In this document: in pieces, positions 45,000-56,213 of the stretch
Layout: each line of letters starts with the position of its first letter
Position numbering within the stretch: the first letter of the stretch is position 1
NCBI RefSeq assembly: GCF_029784165.1
Contig: NC_073696.1
Span: forward strand, 103,036,065-103,100,064
Direction: 5' to 3'
DNA from: Wyeomyia smithii
Taxonomy: Eukaryota; Arthropoda; Insecta; Diptera; Culicidae
Length of the DNA stretch: 64,000 bases
Made by a program: the position numbers and the translations under genes
Notes under the pieces: model-generated
The model's database searches: none
What the model saw: the letters and a program-made list of their open reading frames with translations, nothing else
Told to the model about the DNA's origin: nothing

Positions 45000-47000
45000 A
45001 CTTACAATCAAGGAAATAACTCGGAACATTCGGCATGGACCTAGGTAACAAAAAACGGACCAGGAGTGGAGACTCGGTATATCGAACTGCAGGTGACTTA
45101 ATTTAGTGGGGGGTTAGCGTGCTGCTCAAGCAGTTAGAACCTCGCAAATTCGGGATTGTGGCTCTGCAAGAGATCTGTCGCTAAGGAAAGAGGGTGTGGA
45201 GAGCCCGCGGCGACAAGACCTAGTTCTACCGAAGCGGTTGTGAAACCAACGAGCTGAGAACGGGTTTTTATGTGCTGGACATAATGCAGGATCGCGTAAT
45301 CAACTGGAAGGCGATTAACGAGGGAATGTGTTCGTTGAGGATTAAAGGTCGTTGCTTCAACTACAACATAATTAACGTGTACGTGTACGAAAATAGACCT
45401 GACGACAAAAAAATTGTTTTATGCGCAGTTGGAGGCAACATACGACAGCTGCTCGCCACGGGACATCAAGATCGTCGTCGGGAATTTGACCGCTCAGGTT
45501 AACAGGTTAGTGATGTAGAAACCGATAAGCTTCATTTGGGGTGCAGATAACGCCCCAGACAACCATTTAGTAACATTACATGTACGCTTAGAACTAGCTA
45601 TGGTGTTTCATATACGATGAGGCCGTCCTCCTCGATCAAACATCCGGTAGTTGCAAAACCCGCTGGCTGCCGAAAGCTACGCGTGTATACTTGACGAGGC
45701 TCTACCTTTTACGGACACGGTGCTCCCATAGACCGTTATTATCAAACAAAAATTCCATCAAAACGGTGAACGCCAATTTGTTTGTTATGATGTCCTTCAT
45801 CTCTGGATAAATTTTTGAAAACATCGTTGGTAGCATTTTTGAGCTATATCTGTTTTATGTTAAAAGGGCCAATATGCTTAGAAAATTCATACACACTGGA
45901 CCAGTTATTGTTTTTTTGTCTCTCAGATTTCAATGGTACTTTGTAGGTATAGTTATTTTGCCAACCTATAAGCAATTTGCATAACCAAACAACAAGTCTT
46001 AGCTTGTAAAAGGGCGTAACTTCGTTATTTCAATATAAATTATATTAGTGAGAGGTCGCTCAACCGATTAAACTTATTATACACATAAACAATAAACGGT
46101 AAATAGCTAGATCCTTTTCAACTCAGTTTTTCGGTTGCAGAATTCGACTGCTTATACCGAAGATAAGGTTGAAATGAAACCAATATCCAAAAATATAACA
46201 TTTACCTATGCCACTGTGATACCGCCAAATAATTTGCATGGATATTCACCTCGAATTTGAGAATACACGTTTACAAATTGGCATAATGATCCAGTTTGAT
46301 ACTGTAAAGTTTATAAAGAATAAATTCATCCTTGCTGCACCCCCTTCCTGCCCACGCTAATGAGATAGACAAAATCTGTTGTTTTAGGATCTCTACGTAA
46401 CGAAATTAATAATCCGATTATAAATTTATAAATGATGACATTATTCATACTCCTCTCCTTCTACTACTTTACTACGCCACTGAGATATAGCAAAGTCTCA
46501 GATTACACAGTAATGTCGTGAAACCCCGCCTCACACCCAAAAACCTTTGTATACAAAATTTGCACAGCTATCGCGGAGGACGTTTTCAAGTTTACAGAGT
46601 ACAGAGCCGTCGCAACGGAAAGGCCGTAACCGCGTCATTCGATGAGGTAACCTTGAGTCGACCAAATGACTGGTTTGAAGGGGAATGCCAACAGGGGATT
46701 GAAAAAAAAGGAGAGTAATTCGCTGGTTAAATTCCAGGATTTGGTGGATGAGAGACAACTGGACTACTCTCCCGTTTATCTCTTTAAGCAAAAGAATTCG
46801 TAGAGCAGTATCAAGCGGGCTTTCCGAAGCACGCGCTAACGCGGGTCAAATCTTCAATCACATCATGTCTTTGTGGACTTCAAGACAGCGTATGATATAG
46901 TTGATCGGGGCCATCTTTGGCAAATAATGTACGACTACGGGTTTCCAGATAAACTATCACAACTTGTCAAAGTTTCCTTAGACCAAATGAGGTGTCAATG
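45000..47000 (+). pseudogene. RTE-clade retrotransposon relic (endonuclease to first reverse-transcriptase blocks)
   Basis: Endonuclease blocks FGIVALQEICR (45150) and GFYVLDIMQDRVINWKAINE followed by MCSLRIKGRCFN (45260-45365) match RTE/JAM1-type proteins, then VVGNLTAQV (45475) at the usual G-D-F-N-A-Q-V. The linker NDWFEGECQQ lies at 46660. Reverse-transcriptase blocks YQAGFPKHAL (46808) and VFVDFKTAYDIVDRGHLWQI (46870) follow. Stops and shifts occur throughout, and 45760-46500 holds unrelated AT-rich filler. The C-terminus and 3' end are probably at 47880-48215. Confidence 0.7.
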
Positions 47001-47879
47001 AGTTACGCACCGTGCTGGAGGTGCTTTATTTATTTTTTGTTTACTGGTGAGTTTACATTCTGTGTCTCGGTGCCCACGGACGCTTTCGCATTCCTTTTTC
47101 GCTGTTTTTTTTACATTGATTTCACAGTGTATCGTTCGAACAGTCCGATCCCCTCCAACCCCTCCCGAGCAGGGTTGATATTTGTTGACACTCTTGAGTG
47201 AAAGTCAAAAAAAGCATCCATAAACGTTATTTTTTTACAATCCTTTCAGAGTTCTCCCTTCCCCCTTTTTGCATGGAAGTGAACTGTCAAAACACCTCAT
47301 CATATTTTATGTGACGAAAACAAGACAACAAAATCAGTTTATCAGTTAACGAAGATTGTCAAGGCATCGGTCAGTGTCAATGAAAAAGTGTTTCGGTGAG
47401 GTTCATTTTGGTTGAGTGGACTGTTTGTTTTTCTTTTTCGCTTTGAAGTGAAGATCATTTGGTTGGATTTGTCGTCAAATTTTATTCCGTAACCGTAAAC
47501 GATGCGCGCGATCTATTCCATATGAGTATAACAGCACGTTACTAGGACGAAAATCTAGTGTATCTGAAAGAGTGCTGCGATCATTGGAAGTGAAAATTGA
47601 AAATGATTGGCTGTAATTTTCGAAAAATTTTGCTGGGGAAAATGACTTTTATCAGCACTGCTCCGGAGCTCCCGGAGGGTTGAGAGAACGAGATAGACTG
47701 TTCTGCACGTTGGCCAACATTGCTCTTGAGGATTCAACCAAACGTGCGGGTGTCGGAACGAGTGTCACAAAGGTATTTAACTCGTAAGCTTCGCAGACGA
47801 CTTTAACGATATTAAAAGAAACTTCGCGACGACGGAGCGCCATCCATGCGCACTGGACGTATTTGAACGAAAAGTATAA
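47001..47879. other. No gene seen between RTE pieces
   Basis: Unassigned AT-rich sequence where the reverse-transcriptase palm of the RTE relic would be expected; possibly a replacement or insertion. Confidence 0.35.
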
Positions 47880-48215
47880 GTTTTAGGCACCCGAAAAGTA
47901 TAAAAGTATGAACCACGAGCTGCAGGCACTACTTGGAGAGAATTCTATTGTGCACTTGACGATGGGCCGGGCATGTCGCAAGGATGCCTAGTGGAAGTGC
48001 GATAAAATCGGTTCTCTTCTAAGACCCACCACCCCGGCAGCAGAAACAGAGGGGCTCAACGTGCATGTTGGCTTGGTCAGGTTGGAGCGAACCTGCGAGA
48101 ATGGAGACGCCTAGGAAATAATTGACAACGATTATCCCAGAACCAAGTGGAGTGGAGAAAATTATTTGATACGGCAAGAAATACCAGGGCTCTAGACTGC
48201 TGAAGTAAGTAAGTA
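47880..48215 (+). pseudogene. RTE-clade C-terminus and 3' end
   Basis: A frame reads MSQGCPSGSA, then RNRGAQRACWLGQVGANLRE and later VEWRKLFDTAR, the usual C-terminal block of mosquito RTE proteins. A (aagt)n run at 48203-48217 looks like the simple-repeat tail of this clade. Same strand as 45000-47000, so probably the same element. Confidence 0.65.
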
Positions 48216-48318
48216 AATAACTATATACAAGATTTCCACGTATTCTGAATGAAGATCTGGCTTCCCTGGTATACATGTTTTTTTTTTTTCAAAATTAAAA
48301 AAAAAAATCCGCCTAGAC

Positions 48319-48716
48319 TTTTTTTTATTCTCGCTTATGTACCGTCGGTCTAGTTCCACCACTGTTTTTGTGCCAATCACCGACGCCCACGGAGGCGACT
48401 CCACACCCAGGACCCTAACTCACGACCCGTTGATTAACGGACCGGCGCCAACGGCTTTACTTCCTCATGCGATGGAAGGCGTGATCCCAGAGATTTTTCG
48501 CCTCAGAAAATCTCCCGGTGTCGGCTAGGATTGAATCTAGACCAGTTGGGTTGTTTGTGAGTGGATCACGCCACCTCACAACCATCGACGCCTATGTCGG
48601 CGGTGGGATTCGAACCCAGGCGTCGAGCGTGGTTGACGGAGACGTTACCAACCACACTAGGCCCCCGCTCCAGGCGTTGGTTGACGGAGACGTCACTAAC
48701 CACGCTAGGCCCTCGC
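48319..48716 (-). mobile_element. tRNA-derived SINE, copy 2, with a duplicated head
   Basis: Minus-strand SINE of the same family as 40156. The poly(A) lies at 48319-48326. A perfect B box (gggttcgaatccc) and the normal head end at 48668. A second, diverged head of about 48 bp (gcgagggcctagcgtggttag) is attached in front, 48669-48716, so the A-box region is present twice. No clear target-site duplication. Confidence 0.85.
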
Positions 48717-49355
48717 CTATTTCTCGCAGATATTATTTGTCGAAGAAACACGAACTGAACAGTGAAAAAGCGGTGATGTAACCTTTATTTTAATAGTTTT
48801 CTGTGAATTAAACTTCGTCTTTCTCCCTGCTATTACTTCTTACTGAGAATATGGGAGCCAACAGTTACAGTTACAAGCACTTCCTCCAATTATAGCACAA
48901 CACAAAAACATATTGATATATCTCACTCATCAGCTGTCAACTTATCAACACATGATCATACAAACGTTTTTATCTTTTTCATAAGCACTTGCAAATGGAT
49001 GAATTTACGAATTACAGAAAGGTAAGATTCATCCCTTTTATACATATACTCTTATGTGTGATTATATTCAATTTGCATGTCATTAAAACATATTTAAACA
49101 ATTTTACACTATGACTCCCTGACATTCTTTTTGGTCTTTTCGAAAAAACAGAGCTTTGGTATTTGTTTCGAAATTCGACCTTCTATTTATACGGAATGGA
49201 TTTCTAAACAAACCGTTAGCGTACAGGGCAATCTCGAGGATAGTACACAGGGAGAGTGGAATTTTATTACAGTACAGTATTTCGAGACCAACCTGAAGCC
49301 AACATTAAGTATGTAAAATTGTTTAATCAGAATAAATCTACATATACAAGGTGTA
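48717..49355. other. No gene seen
   Basis: AT-rich. A 61-codon frame at 49131-49316 without family resemblance is treated as chance. Confidence 0.4.
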
Positions 49356-49584
49356 AGGGAGCTGACTTAAAATCCAATAAGGGGTGATAAGGGTCCTCTA
49401 TCACCCTTTAAAGGATTTTAAGTCAGCTATCACAGTTCTTGTACTAGACCTCGTTAAAGGCTAACATAACCGAAAACTGAAAAACGAGAATATCTCTGCA
49501 GTAGTTAAATATTGGCCATATGCGTAGAGAGATTTTTTTCGTCAAATAGGGTCCTCTATCACTAGGATTTTAGGTGAGCTCCCT
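49356..49584. mobile_element. 229-bp MITE whose right end overlaps a gene's last codons
   Basis: Ends agggagctgacttaaaatcc and ggattttaggtgagctccct are inverted repeats matching at 18 of 20 positions. A second inverted copy of the end motif (ggattttaagtcagct, about 49413-49428) makes an inner hairpin with the left end. No duplication found. Confidence 0.75.
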
Positions 49585-49819
49585 GACATTCTGTATTTAA
49601 AGCCTCATTAAATTCTGAGAAAATACCGCAAAAACTTGCACTTGACATATCTGAATAACAATTATAATAACACACCATGCCGCACCTTGTATACAGCCAA
49701 AAACTAACATTTTCATTGGGACACTTCTTCTCAGTTTCGAAACACTTAAGAAAATTCCAGTCCGCGCTTATCACGATTGATAATCCCAATATAACTCCAA
49801 CGACACATGCTTGTAACAT
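49562..49819 (-). CDS. Small cysteine-rich secreted peptide, candidate gene
   Basis: An 85-residue frame from ATG 49819 to TAG 49562. Residues 1-19 form a clear signal peptide (hydrophobic core VVGVILGLSIVIS, likely cut after Ala19). The mature part starts DWNFLKC and has seven cysteines at 26, 33, 46, 50, 54, 64 and 78 (spacing C-x6-C-x12-C-x3-C-x3-C-x9-C-x13-C), a possible glycosylation site N37-V-S, and aromatic CYYNCY. The odd cysteine number and the tail QGAHLKS suggest the natural C-terminus was replaced: these codons lie in the MITE end. I do not recognise the family; salivary, accessory-gland or toxin-like secreted peptides are possible. No intron is needed to read it. Confidence 0.55.
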   Translation of the reverse strand: MLQACVVGVILGLSIVISADWNFLKCFETEKKCPNENVSFWLYTRCGMVCYYNCYSDMSSASFCGIFSEFNEALNTECQGAHLKS

Positions 49820-51218
49820 TGTTTGCTCTCCGTGGAAAGTCTAAGGCTTTCTGTTCTAACGTACGCTGGGATTTAACTTCATTTTCACATTGCACTTCAT
49901 TTTATCTCTTATAACAATTGTATACAACTGTCAAACCACCTGTACCAATATGTATTGTCTGTCAGCACTTAGAACATTCTGAAAAATGACTCCCGCAACC
50001 GTTGGATCTTATATACTACGAAGCACTAAAAAAACTTGCAAAAAATAAAAAAAAACAACCAAGCTTTCTTCGTCCTGACGTTCCTCCGCATGCCACCCTC
50101 TACTGGTATTCGAGGCACCGCTATATGTCAGTCTTCTTATCATATCAACCGTTTTACCGCTTGGTGTCGCACCGAGCAAATGGCCTGAATGCACTTCTTT
50201 TAACAATGGCGATGATCGACTTCCGAAAACCCAGAGCGGCTGCAACAGCGAGAAACTTACCGGTTTCGGCGAAACGCGGTAATTGATGCCATCAGAATTA
50301 TGGAAGATACTTAACTGGTACTGTTCGACGTTTTCGCACGGTTTGGTATGACGTTGAGGTAAGAAACATGTTCGAGAGAATGAAAGAATTTTGTGTTCTC
50401 CTTAGGTGGATTAGCTTCAGCAGGCGGGGTAGTAATTTCGCTTTTATGCAAATGAAGGCACTTACCGGTGATAATTTAGCAAGCCCTACATACCTTCCGA
50501 AAATACAAAATCATTAATTAACCGTAATTTCGACCGTATAAACAAAGCATGTACTAAATTGGGATTGGTGTTGATTTTTACTGATTTTGATTTTTAAAAA
50601 CAAAGAGAGTGATGTATGAGATTTTTCTAGTAGTAGTACCTATGTGTTAATTTGTCACTGTCACTCTGCGTTACTTTTGTCGCAAACATACGGTGGTGCA
50701 ATCACATACAGTTGCGTGACGTAACAATCGCATGAGTGTTGAACTTGACAAGTCATATCGGAATGATGAATTAACAGTGTTTTATCAGTCGGCGACAACC
50801 TAGAAACATTGTATGGTTGAATATTGTCTGGGAACAAACAACGGCAAACATTTGAAACCTTCTGGTTCAGGTTTTCCGCGGCAATAAGGAAAAACAGCAA
50901 CTGATTAGCGGATCACTTTTAACATGCAAAGCGACGATATAGTTATTTTTCAATTAGAACTTATCGTATAGCTAAACTGGTAGCGGCGATACAATAAAGG
51001 AAGCAGGAAATTTAATAAGCGCTCAATCGCGGGTTGATAAATAGTTGTTTTGAATCAAAATAATTAAATAAGATATGAAAAAGAAATATACAGACATGTA
51101 ATAGAAATAGATTGTCTTATTTCGTTAGGGTGAATTGCAGTAGAAGAGCAAAAATCATAACTGCAACATGATGACATCACTAAAAAAGGAGAAAATGTTC
51201 GTGAAAGTTTGTAGGCAC
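49820..51218. other. No gene seen
   Basis: A minus-strand ttataag near 49915 could serve as a TATA element for the peptide gene. Frames at 50002-50286 lack an ATG and family resemblance. The rest is AT-rich. Confidence 0.35.
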
Positions 51219-52146
51219 TAGGGATACCATCCGTTTTGATTTAGCAGGACATGTCCTGATTGTGGGATCCTATTTGAGCGTCCTGATTTATTTTTCATAT
51301 TTTAGCATTTGTCCTGATTTTCTTAAATACTCAATTTGGCAAATATATGTACACGTAAAAGTGCTAGCCTCAATCAACCAATGCAATGTATTCTCTCGGA
51401 AGGCACAACAATTTCTCTAACTTCGCAGAAAAAATGTGTGAAATGCATAACGCAACAGATTTATAATGAATGCATTGACAGGAATCGGATTCCGAAGCAT
51501 TGGTTTGGGGCTAGGGGCTAGACACTATTGATATATTGCGAAATATTTCCAATATTCAATATTAAAAAGTATTTATCGTTTCATTTTTAGGCACCCTATA
51601 TCATAGCTCATTGACGTTACATCAAGCGTTACATTATCGTTAGAGGGTGTCAATTGACAGATAAACGATAAGTATCAAAATATATCAACCAATATCGTGT
51701 AATATTATCAGAATATTTTGGATGAAAATAAAGGTGTCTAGCCCCTAGGTTTGGGGTGAACAATTAGTTTTGGGGCGTTCAAAAAATCATTTTCGTAAGC
51801 CGGTACATATAAACGATGAGACGTCCCCAAAAGCACGGTCTGCCATTTGCGCTGATTTTTGCCACAGAATTATCATTCAAGCGAATGACACAATTTTTTT
51901 AAAAATCACGTTTTGCTGTAAAAATTATGCACTTTCATCCAACACATAAAAATCAGAAATCCGTGAATAGCCAAACAACCCAATTGCAGTGTTATCACTA
52001 CAATCCTTTTATTATTAACAGTCTCTTCCGCGCCGGATTTCGAATCTACGACGACTGGTATTTTAGGACCTCGAAACCAGCTAGGAGGTCTTAGGCTTAG
52101 ATTAAAAGTGCCCTGATTTCTAACTCCGACCAGATGGTATCCCTAG
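51219..52146. mobile_element. 928-bp inverted-repeat element with TAGGGATACCATC ends
   Basis: Ends ctagggataccatc and gatggtatccctag are exact inverted repeats. Inner words tcctgatt and ccctgattt also pair. It hosts the smaller element at 51511-51748. No target duplication found; superfamily not assigned, though the ends look hAT-like. Confidence 0.7.
51511..51748. mobile_element. 238-bp MITE with 8-bp duplication, nested
   Basis: Ends ctaggggctagacac and gtgtctagcccctag are inverted repeats with the duplication gtttgggg (51503-51510 and 51749-51756). Sister copy at 25931. Interior cactattgatatatt is shared with that copy. Confidence 0.85.
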
Positions 52147-52818
52147 TAAACACGGACTTAAAACAATTGTAACAATTTTTTCTCAACAGCATTTTATTGT
52201 CCGGAGGTAAGAAATTCGTGTAGGCGGAGAGTTGTTTGATCTTTTTCGTATTCTCATTAATTGCTCTCATTTCCAACAGCACAAACTCACTAAACGATAA
52301 GTCGGAAAAATTCTAACACCTAACAAACAAATCTCCTTGAACTGAAGATCTATAGATCATTGCATACTAAAATAACCTCACTTTTAGACAGTTCGGTGTT
52401 GTTACTATAGCGACAAGAATTTATTATGTCATATATATGAATAACTTAACTTATTGATCTATTATTGTGACATTCCTTACAAAAACTTAATTATTAGTTA
52501 GAAGCGAGCAACACTTCAATACAATTTTTGAGAAATATATCAATTTAATTTAATCAAGTAACATGTTTTTTGTTTTTGATGCCGACTTTTTTCTCAAAAA
52601 ACTGAAATATATATGTATTTCAAAGTTACATTTTTTATCAAACGTAAATTGTAAAAATGAATTGAATTCATCTCACATCCTTAAAAATTAACAAAAATTA
52701 ACATATATTGTCGTTTTCAAAATTCAGATACGGATTCAATCCGCAAACCATTCACAGATTCAAGTTAATTTTATTACTTTCGTCAAAAACATCCAGTTTT
52801 AAACATGTATTGGTAGAG
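52147..52818. other. No gene seen
   Basis: AT-rich intergenic DNA. Confidence 0.45.
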
Positions 52819-52831
52819 TATTTTAGTATTT

Positions 52832-53189
52832 TTGAGCGGGGGCCTAGTGTGGTTGGTAACGTCTCCGTCAACCACGCTCGACGCCTGGGTTCGAATCCCA
52901 CCGCCGACATAGGTGTCGATGGTTGTGAGGTGGCGTGATCCACTCACAACCAACCCAACTGGTCTAGATTCAATCCTAGCCGACACCGGGAGATTTTCTG
53001 AGGCGAAAAATCTCTGGGATCACGCCTTCCATCGCATGAGGAAGTAAAGCCGTTGGCGCCGGTCCGTTAATAAACGGGTCGTGAGTTAGGGTCCTGGGTG
53101 TGGAGTCGCCTCCCTGGGCGTCGGTGATTGGCCACAACAGTGGCGGAACTAGACCGACGGAAAATAAACGAGAATAAAAAAAAAAAAAA
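52832..53189 (+). mobile_element. tRNA-derived SINE, copy 3
   Basis: 358 bp, flanked by the exact 13-mer tattttagtattt (52819-52831 and 53190-53202), with a poly(A) tail. A-box-like tagtgtggttgg and a perfect B box gggttcgaatccc are present, so this copy keeps both polymerase III promoter parts. Its body differs from copy 1 at only a few positions. Confidence 0.92.
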
Positions 53190-53202
53190 TATTTTAGTAT
53201 TT

Positions 53203-53841
53203 ATTTGGAACATATACTGATACCAAATATTCCTCTTACAAACGGGTGGTCATGGGTTCGAAGCTAAGTAGAATCAGGCTATTCGATATCAAAGGACTCA
53301 AGTATGGGTTTATTCTCAGGTACCTCCACTAGAACAAGTTTCCCCAAGACTGAAAAACGTTTATCTAACTTGCTTGAAAACAATTTAGTTTTTTTTACCA
53401 CAAAGTTCATCCAAGGAAAAGGGGCAGGTTTTAAAGAAATCGAATAATGCAGAGTAATTGATGTAAATTTAGTGGAATTTGAGATTAGCGAAAGTAATGG
53501 GCCTTTTTAATTATAAACCACCTACTTTTTTAAGGTAGTAATATTATTTTATAGCAATTGCTCGGATGTTACATAAATGCAAACAGATGGCGCTGCTCAG
53601 AGCTTTTGAAAAGCTTCGTTCGTTCGTGTTACGCTTTTTCACGATTCCACGTTACGTCAAATAGCAACGCAGTACACAGAAGATTTTTGCTGCACGGGCT
53701 GTTATTCGTCCGAAATAAACGTCGTAGTTACGTGTTCATGTTTAGGAAACGATAAAACTTTAGATACGAAATAATACGGTCGCTGATTATGGTGTTTTCG
53801 AATGAAATTCAAAAACTACCGAACTATCATATAAAACAAAG
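53203..53841. other. Upstream region of the glycerate kinase gene
   Basis: No complete gene. The end should hold the promoter and 5' UTR exon of the kinase. A short upstream ATG frame (53789, 18 codons, unspliced) stops at the donor site at 53843. Confidence 0.4.
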
Positions 53842-53905
53842 GTAAGTAAGAAATATTTATCATGAATCGCTCTGTTGTTTCATACTTTTAACATCAACAT
53901 TCTAG
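53842..53905 (+). other. Probable 64-bp 5' UTR intron of the glycerate kinase gene
   Basis: Donor aaag|gtaagt at 53842 and acceptor cattctag ending at 53905, followed 30 bp later by the kinase ATG. The size is typical for insect introns. Joining the upstream ATG frame (53789) through it does not reach the kinase frame, so it is read as non-coding. Confidence 0.6.
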
Positions 53906-53934
53906 TGTAAACAAACAAAAGCCACAAAAAATTA

Positions 53935-55467
53935 ATGCAAACTTTCCTTCGTGGCGGTTCAAATTTGAATCCAACTGGATATCGACTAAACCACGTGATG
54001 GCATCGGCAGTGGAATCGACGCTCAAAATACTGTTTCTGGGTGCCGTAGATGCCGTTAAACCGAAAGCTCTGTTTGAGAGTTACCTCCGTAATAATACTC
54101 CGCTCTCAGAACAGCTACAAGTTCCCGATAAACGCTACCACCTGGTCGGTTTCGGCAAAGCGGTACTCGGAATGGCAGTTCATATGGAACGACTATTGGG
54201 CGATCGATTGAAAGGTGGGTTTATTAGCATTCCAGTTGGAACGACGGAGCGGTTTAAATTAGACAGAGATTTCCAGCTAAGCGATCCAACAAAACTGAAA
54301 GTATTTGAGTGCGCGAGAAATAATCTCCCTGATCGGGAAGCTGTTGATGCAGCCAAAATTATTAAGTCATTTGCCAAATGTCTGACCAAAGAGGATATTT
54401 TATGTGTACTGATTTCCGGAGGAGGATCGGCTCTACTGTCACTGCCGAAAGAACCGGTTTCGCTGCAAGAAAAACTGTTTATAATAAAACAGCTTGTGGC
54501 GGCTGGAGCATCCATTGATGAATTGAATACGATTCGGATTCAGCTTTCCGATGTGAAAGGCGGCAAACTGGCATTTGCTGCTAAGAATACTTCCGATTTG
54601 ATAAGTTTTGTCATTTCTGATATTATCGGTGACCCGATTCCACTGATAGCGAGTGGACCTACAGCGAAAAATAATACTACGCGGCAAGCCGCTCTAGAAA
54701 TTTTACAAAAATATGATTTAAACAAGAAACTGCCTTTAAATGTAAAACAAGTGCTCAATAGCTCCTTACCTGAACCAGATTTTGATATTAGGGAAAATAT
54801 TCATCTTGTTGGCTCTAATCAAGTAGCTATTAAGAGTATAGTTCAGAATTGCCAAAATACTTCATTGACTGCCATAAAAATGTCTACAACTGTTGAAGGA
54901 AACGTAAAGGACATTTGTCGGGAGTATATTGAGTTAGCATCTCTGGTGATTCAGTTACAGCGAAAGCTGATCAATACTAGCGAATTTATATACAAGATGA
55001 TGCAGTTCAAGACTATAGGCTGTAGTGATTTGCAGAGAAACAAAAAAATTGTGGATCACATTTTGGAGAACATCGAAAAGGATTTGCTACTGGTGTTTGG
55101 AGGGGAACCGACAGTGATTATAAAGGGTAGTGGCGTAGGTGGACGCAATCAGGAACTAGCGCTACTTTTTAGTCATGAATGCTTCGAACGTAGGGAACTG
55201 CTAGACCAGGTGCGGTTTTTATCGGCCGGCACCGATGGAATTGATGGGCCAACGGATGCCGCAGGAGCGATCGGCGGGGCTTGCGTGATCGAGTGTTATG
55301 AACAACAAGGTTTAACAAAACCGGTGGAGCAATTTATTGAGGAAAATGATTCCTATAATTTCTATCGAAATGTTAAAAATGGATTGTATCACATAGTAAC
55401 TGGTCATACCGGTACCAACGTCATGGATATTCATCTGTTGTATATTCCAAAGGACAAAAGGAAATAG
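53935..55467 (+). CDS. GLYCTK: D-glycerate 2-kinase (MOFRL family)
   Basis: This enzyme phosphorylates D-glycerate with ATP to 2-phosphoglycerate, linking serine and fructose breakdown to glycolysis. The product is 510 residues, close to the animal enzyme. The N-terminal domain has VGFGKAVLGMA (71-81, with a conserved Lys at 75), SGGGSALLSLP (161-171), LSDVKGGKLA (204-213) and ISDIIGDPIPLIASGPT (228-243). The C-terminal MOFRL domain has VFGGEPTV (387-394), GSGVGGRNQELAL (398-410), SAGTDGIDGPTDAAGA (430-445) and TGHTGTNVMD (489-498). Small departures: the usual K-H-L-S is I-Q-L-S (residues 202-205), and TGPTGTN is TGHTGTN. The frame is intact and intronless within the CDS. ATG 53935 is the first in frame; Met22 (53998) is an alternative start. 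The basic N-terminus could be a mitochondrial leader. Flanked by a SINE and diverged repeats. Confidence 0.95.
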   Translation: MQTFLRGGSNLNPTGYRLNHVMASAVESTLKILFLGAVDAVKPKALFESYLRNNTPLSEQLQVPDKRYHLVGFGKAVLGMAVHMERLLGDRLKGGFISIPVGTTERFKLDRDFQLSDPTKLKVFECARNNLPDREAVDAAKIIKSFAKCLTKEDILCVLISGGGSALLSLPKEPVSLQEKLFIIKQLVAAGASIDELNTIRIQLSDVKGGKLAFAAKNTSDLISFVISDIIGDPIPLIASGPTAKNNTTRQAALEILQKYDLNKKLPLNVKQVLNSSLPEPDFDIRENIHLVGSNQVAIKSIVQNCQNTSLTAIKMSTTVEGNVKDICREYIELASLVIQLQRKLINTSEFIYKMMQFKTIGCSDLQRNKKIVDHILENIEKDLLLVFGGEPTVIIKGSGVGGRNQELALLFSHECFERRELLDQVRFLSAGTDGIDGPTDAAGAIGGACVIECYEQQGLTKPVEQFIEENDSYNFYRNVKNGLYHIVTGHTGTNVMDIHLLYIPKDKRK

Positions 55468-55491
55468 ATTGTGATAAATAGAGTGAAATCA

Positions 55492-55497
55492 ATTAAA
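55492..55497 (+). terminator. Possible poly(A) signal of the glycerate kinase gene
   Basis: attaaa 25 bp after the stop codon; a common variant signal. Confidence 0.45.
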
Positions 55498-55540
55498 CAC
55501 TATGAAGATATATTGAGTAGGAAATGTATTTTGTTTTTCA

Positions 55541-55990
55541 GAGATGGCTGAACCGATTTTCATAAAATCAGTGTCAAATGGAAGGTCTAGTTGCCCCATA
55601 AGACCCTATTGATTTGTTTTGCAATCGGACTATTAATTTGCCTGTTATGTTTGAAAATGTGAAATCCAGCTATGAAAAGGAACATTTTCCAAAGACTACT
55701 TGAACTCACTCACTTTTCTCAGAGATGGCCGACCCGATTTCCACAAAATTAGTGTCAATTAATAAGTCTAGCTGCCTCATAACACCCTATTGAATTTGAC
55801 TGTAATCGGACTGTAACTTCGTCTGTAAAATACCAAAATGTGAAAATCACGAAACTTCATTATCTCAAAAACTACACAACCGATTTGATCAATATTATTA
55901 TCAGATGAGCGGGCTAGTTAAGGGTTAACTGATGAATTATGATTGAACACGTAGTTTCAAAGTTTGGCTGCCCTATACGTTCCCATTCCA
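55541..55990. repeat. Diverged tandem repeat, units of 150-190 bp
   Basis: Three related units start at agagatggctgaaccgattt (55541), agagatggccgacccgattt (55722) and a weaker aaaactacacaaccgatttg (55870). Each is followed by ccataag/aacaccctattga and aatcggact words. These resemble widespread mosquito repeats; class unknown. Confidence 0.7.
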
Positions 55991-56213
55991 TTTGATTATA
56001 ATTGAACATAAGCCACCGTTATGTATTAAATTGTTAATAAAACAATGAAAGTCTATTATTTCACATGACTTATTTAAACATAACTAGTGTCATACGAACG
56101 AGTCATCTCTCAAACTTACAAATAACAAACTTCATAACAATTTAATATATGGCTCACAGGTTATGGAAAAAAAAGAAGACTATTTAAAACTATACCTGCT
56201 TTGATTGATATAT
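55991..56213. other. No gene seen
   Basis: AT-rich boundary between the tandem repeat and the truncated Mag element. Confidence 0.4.
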
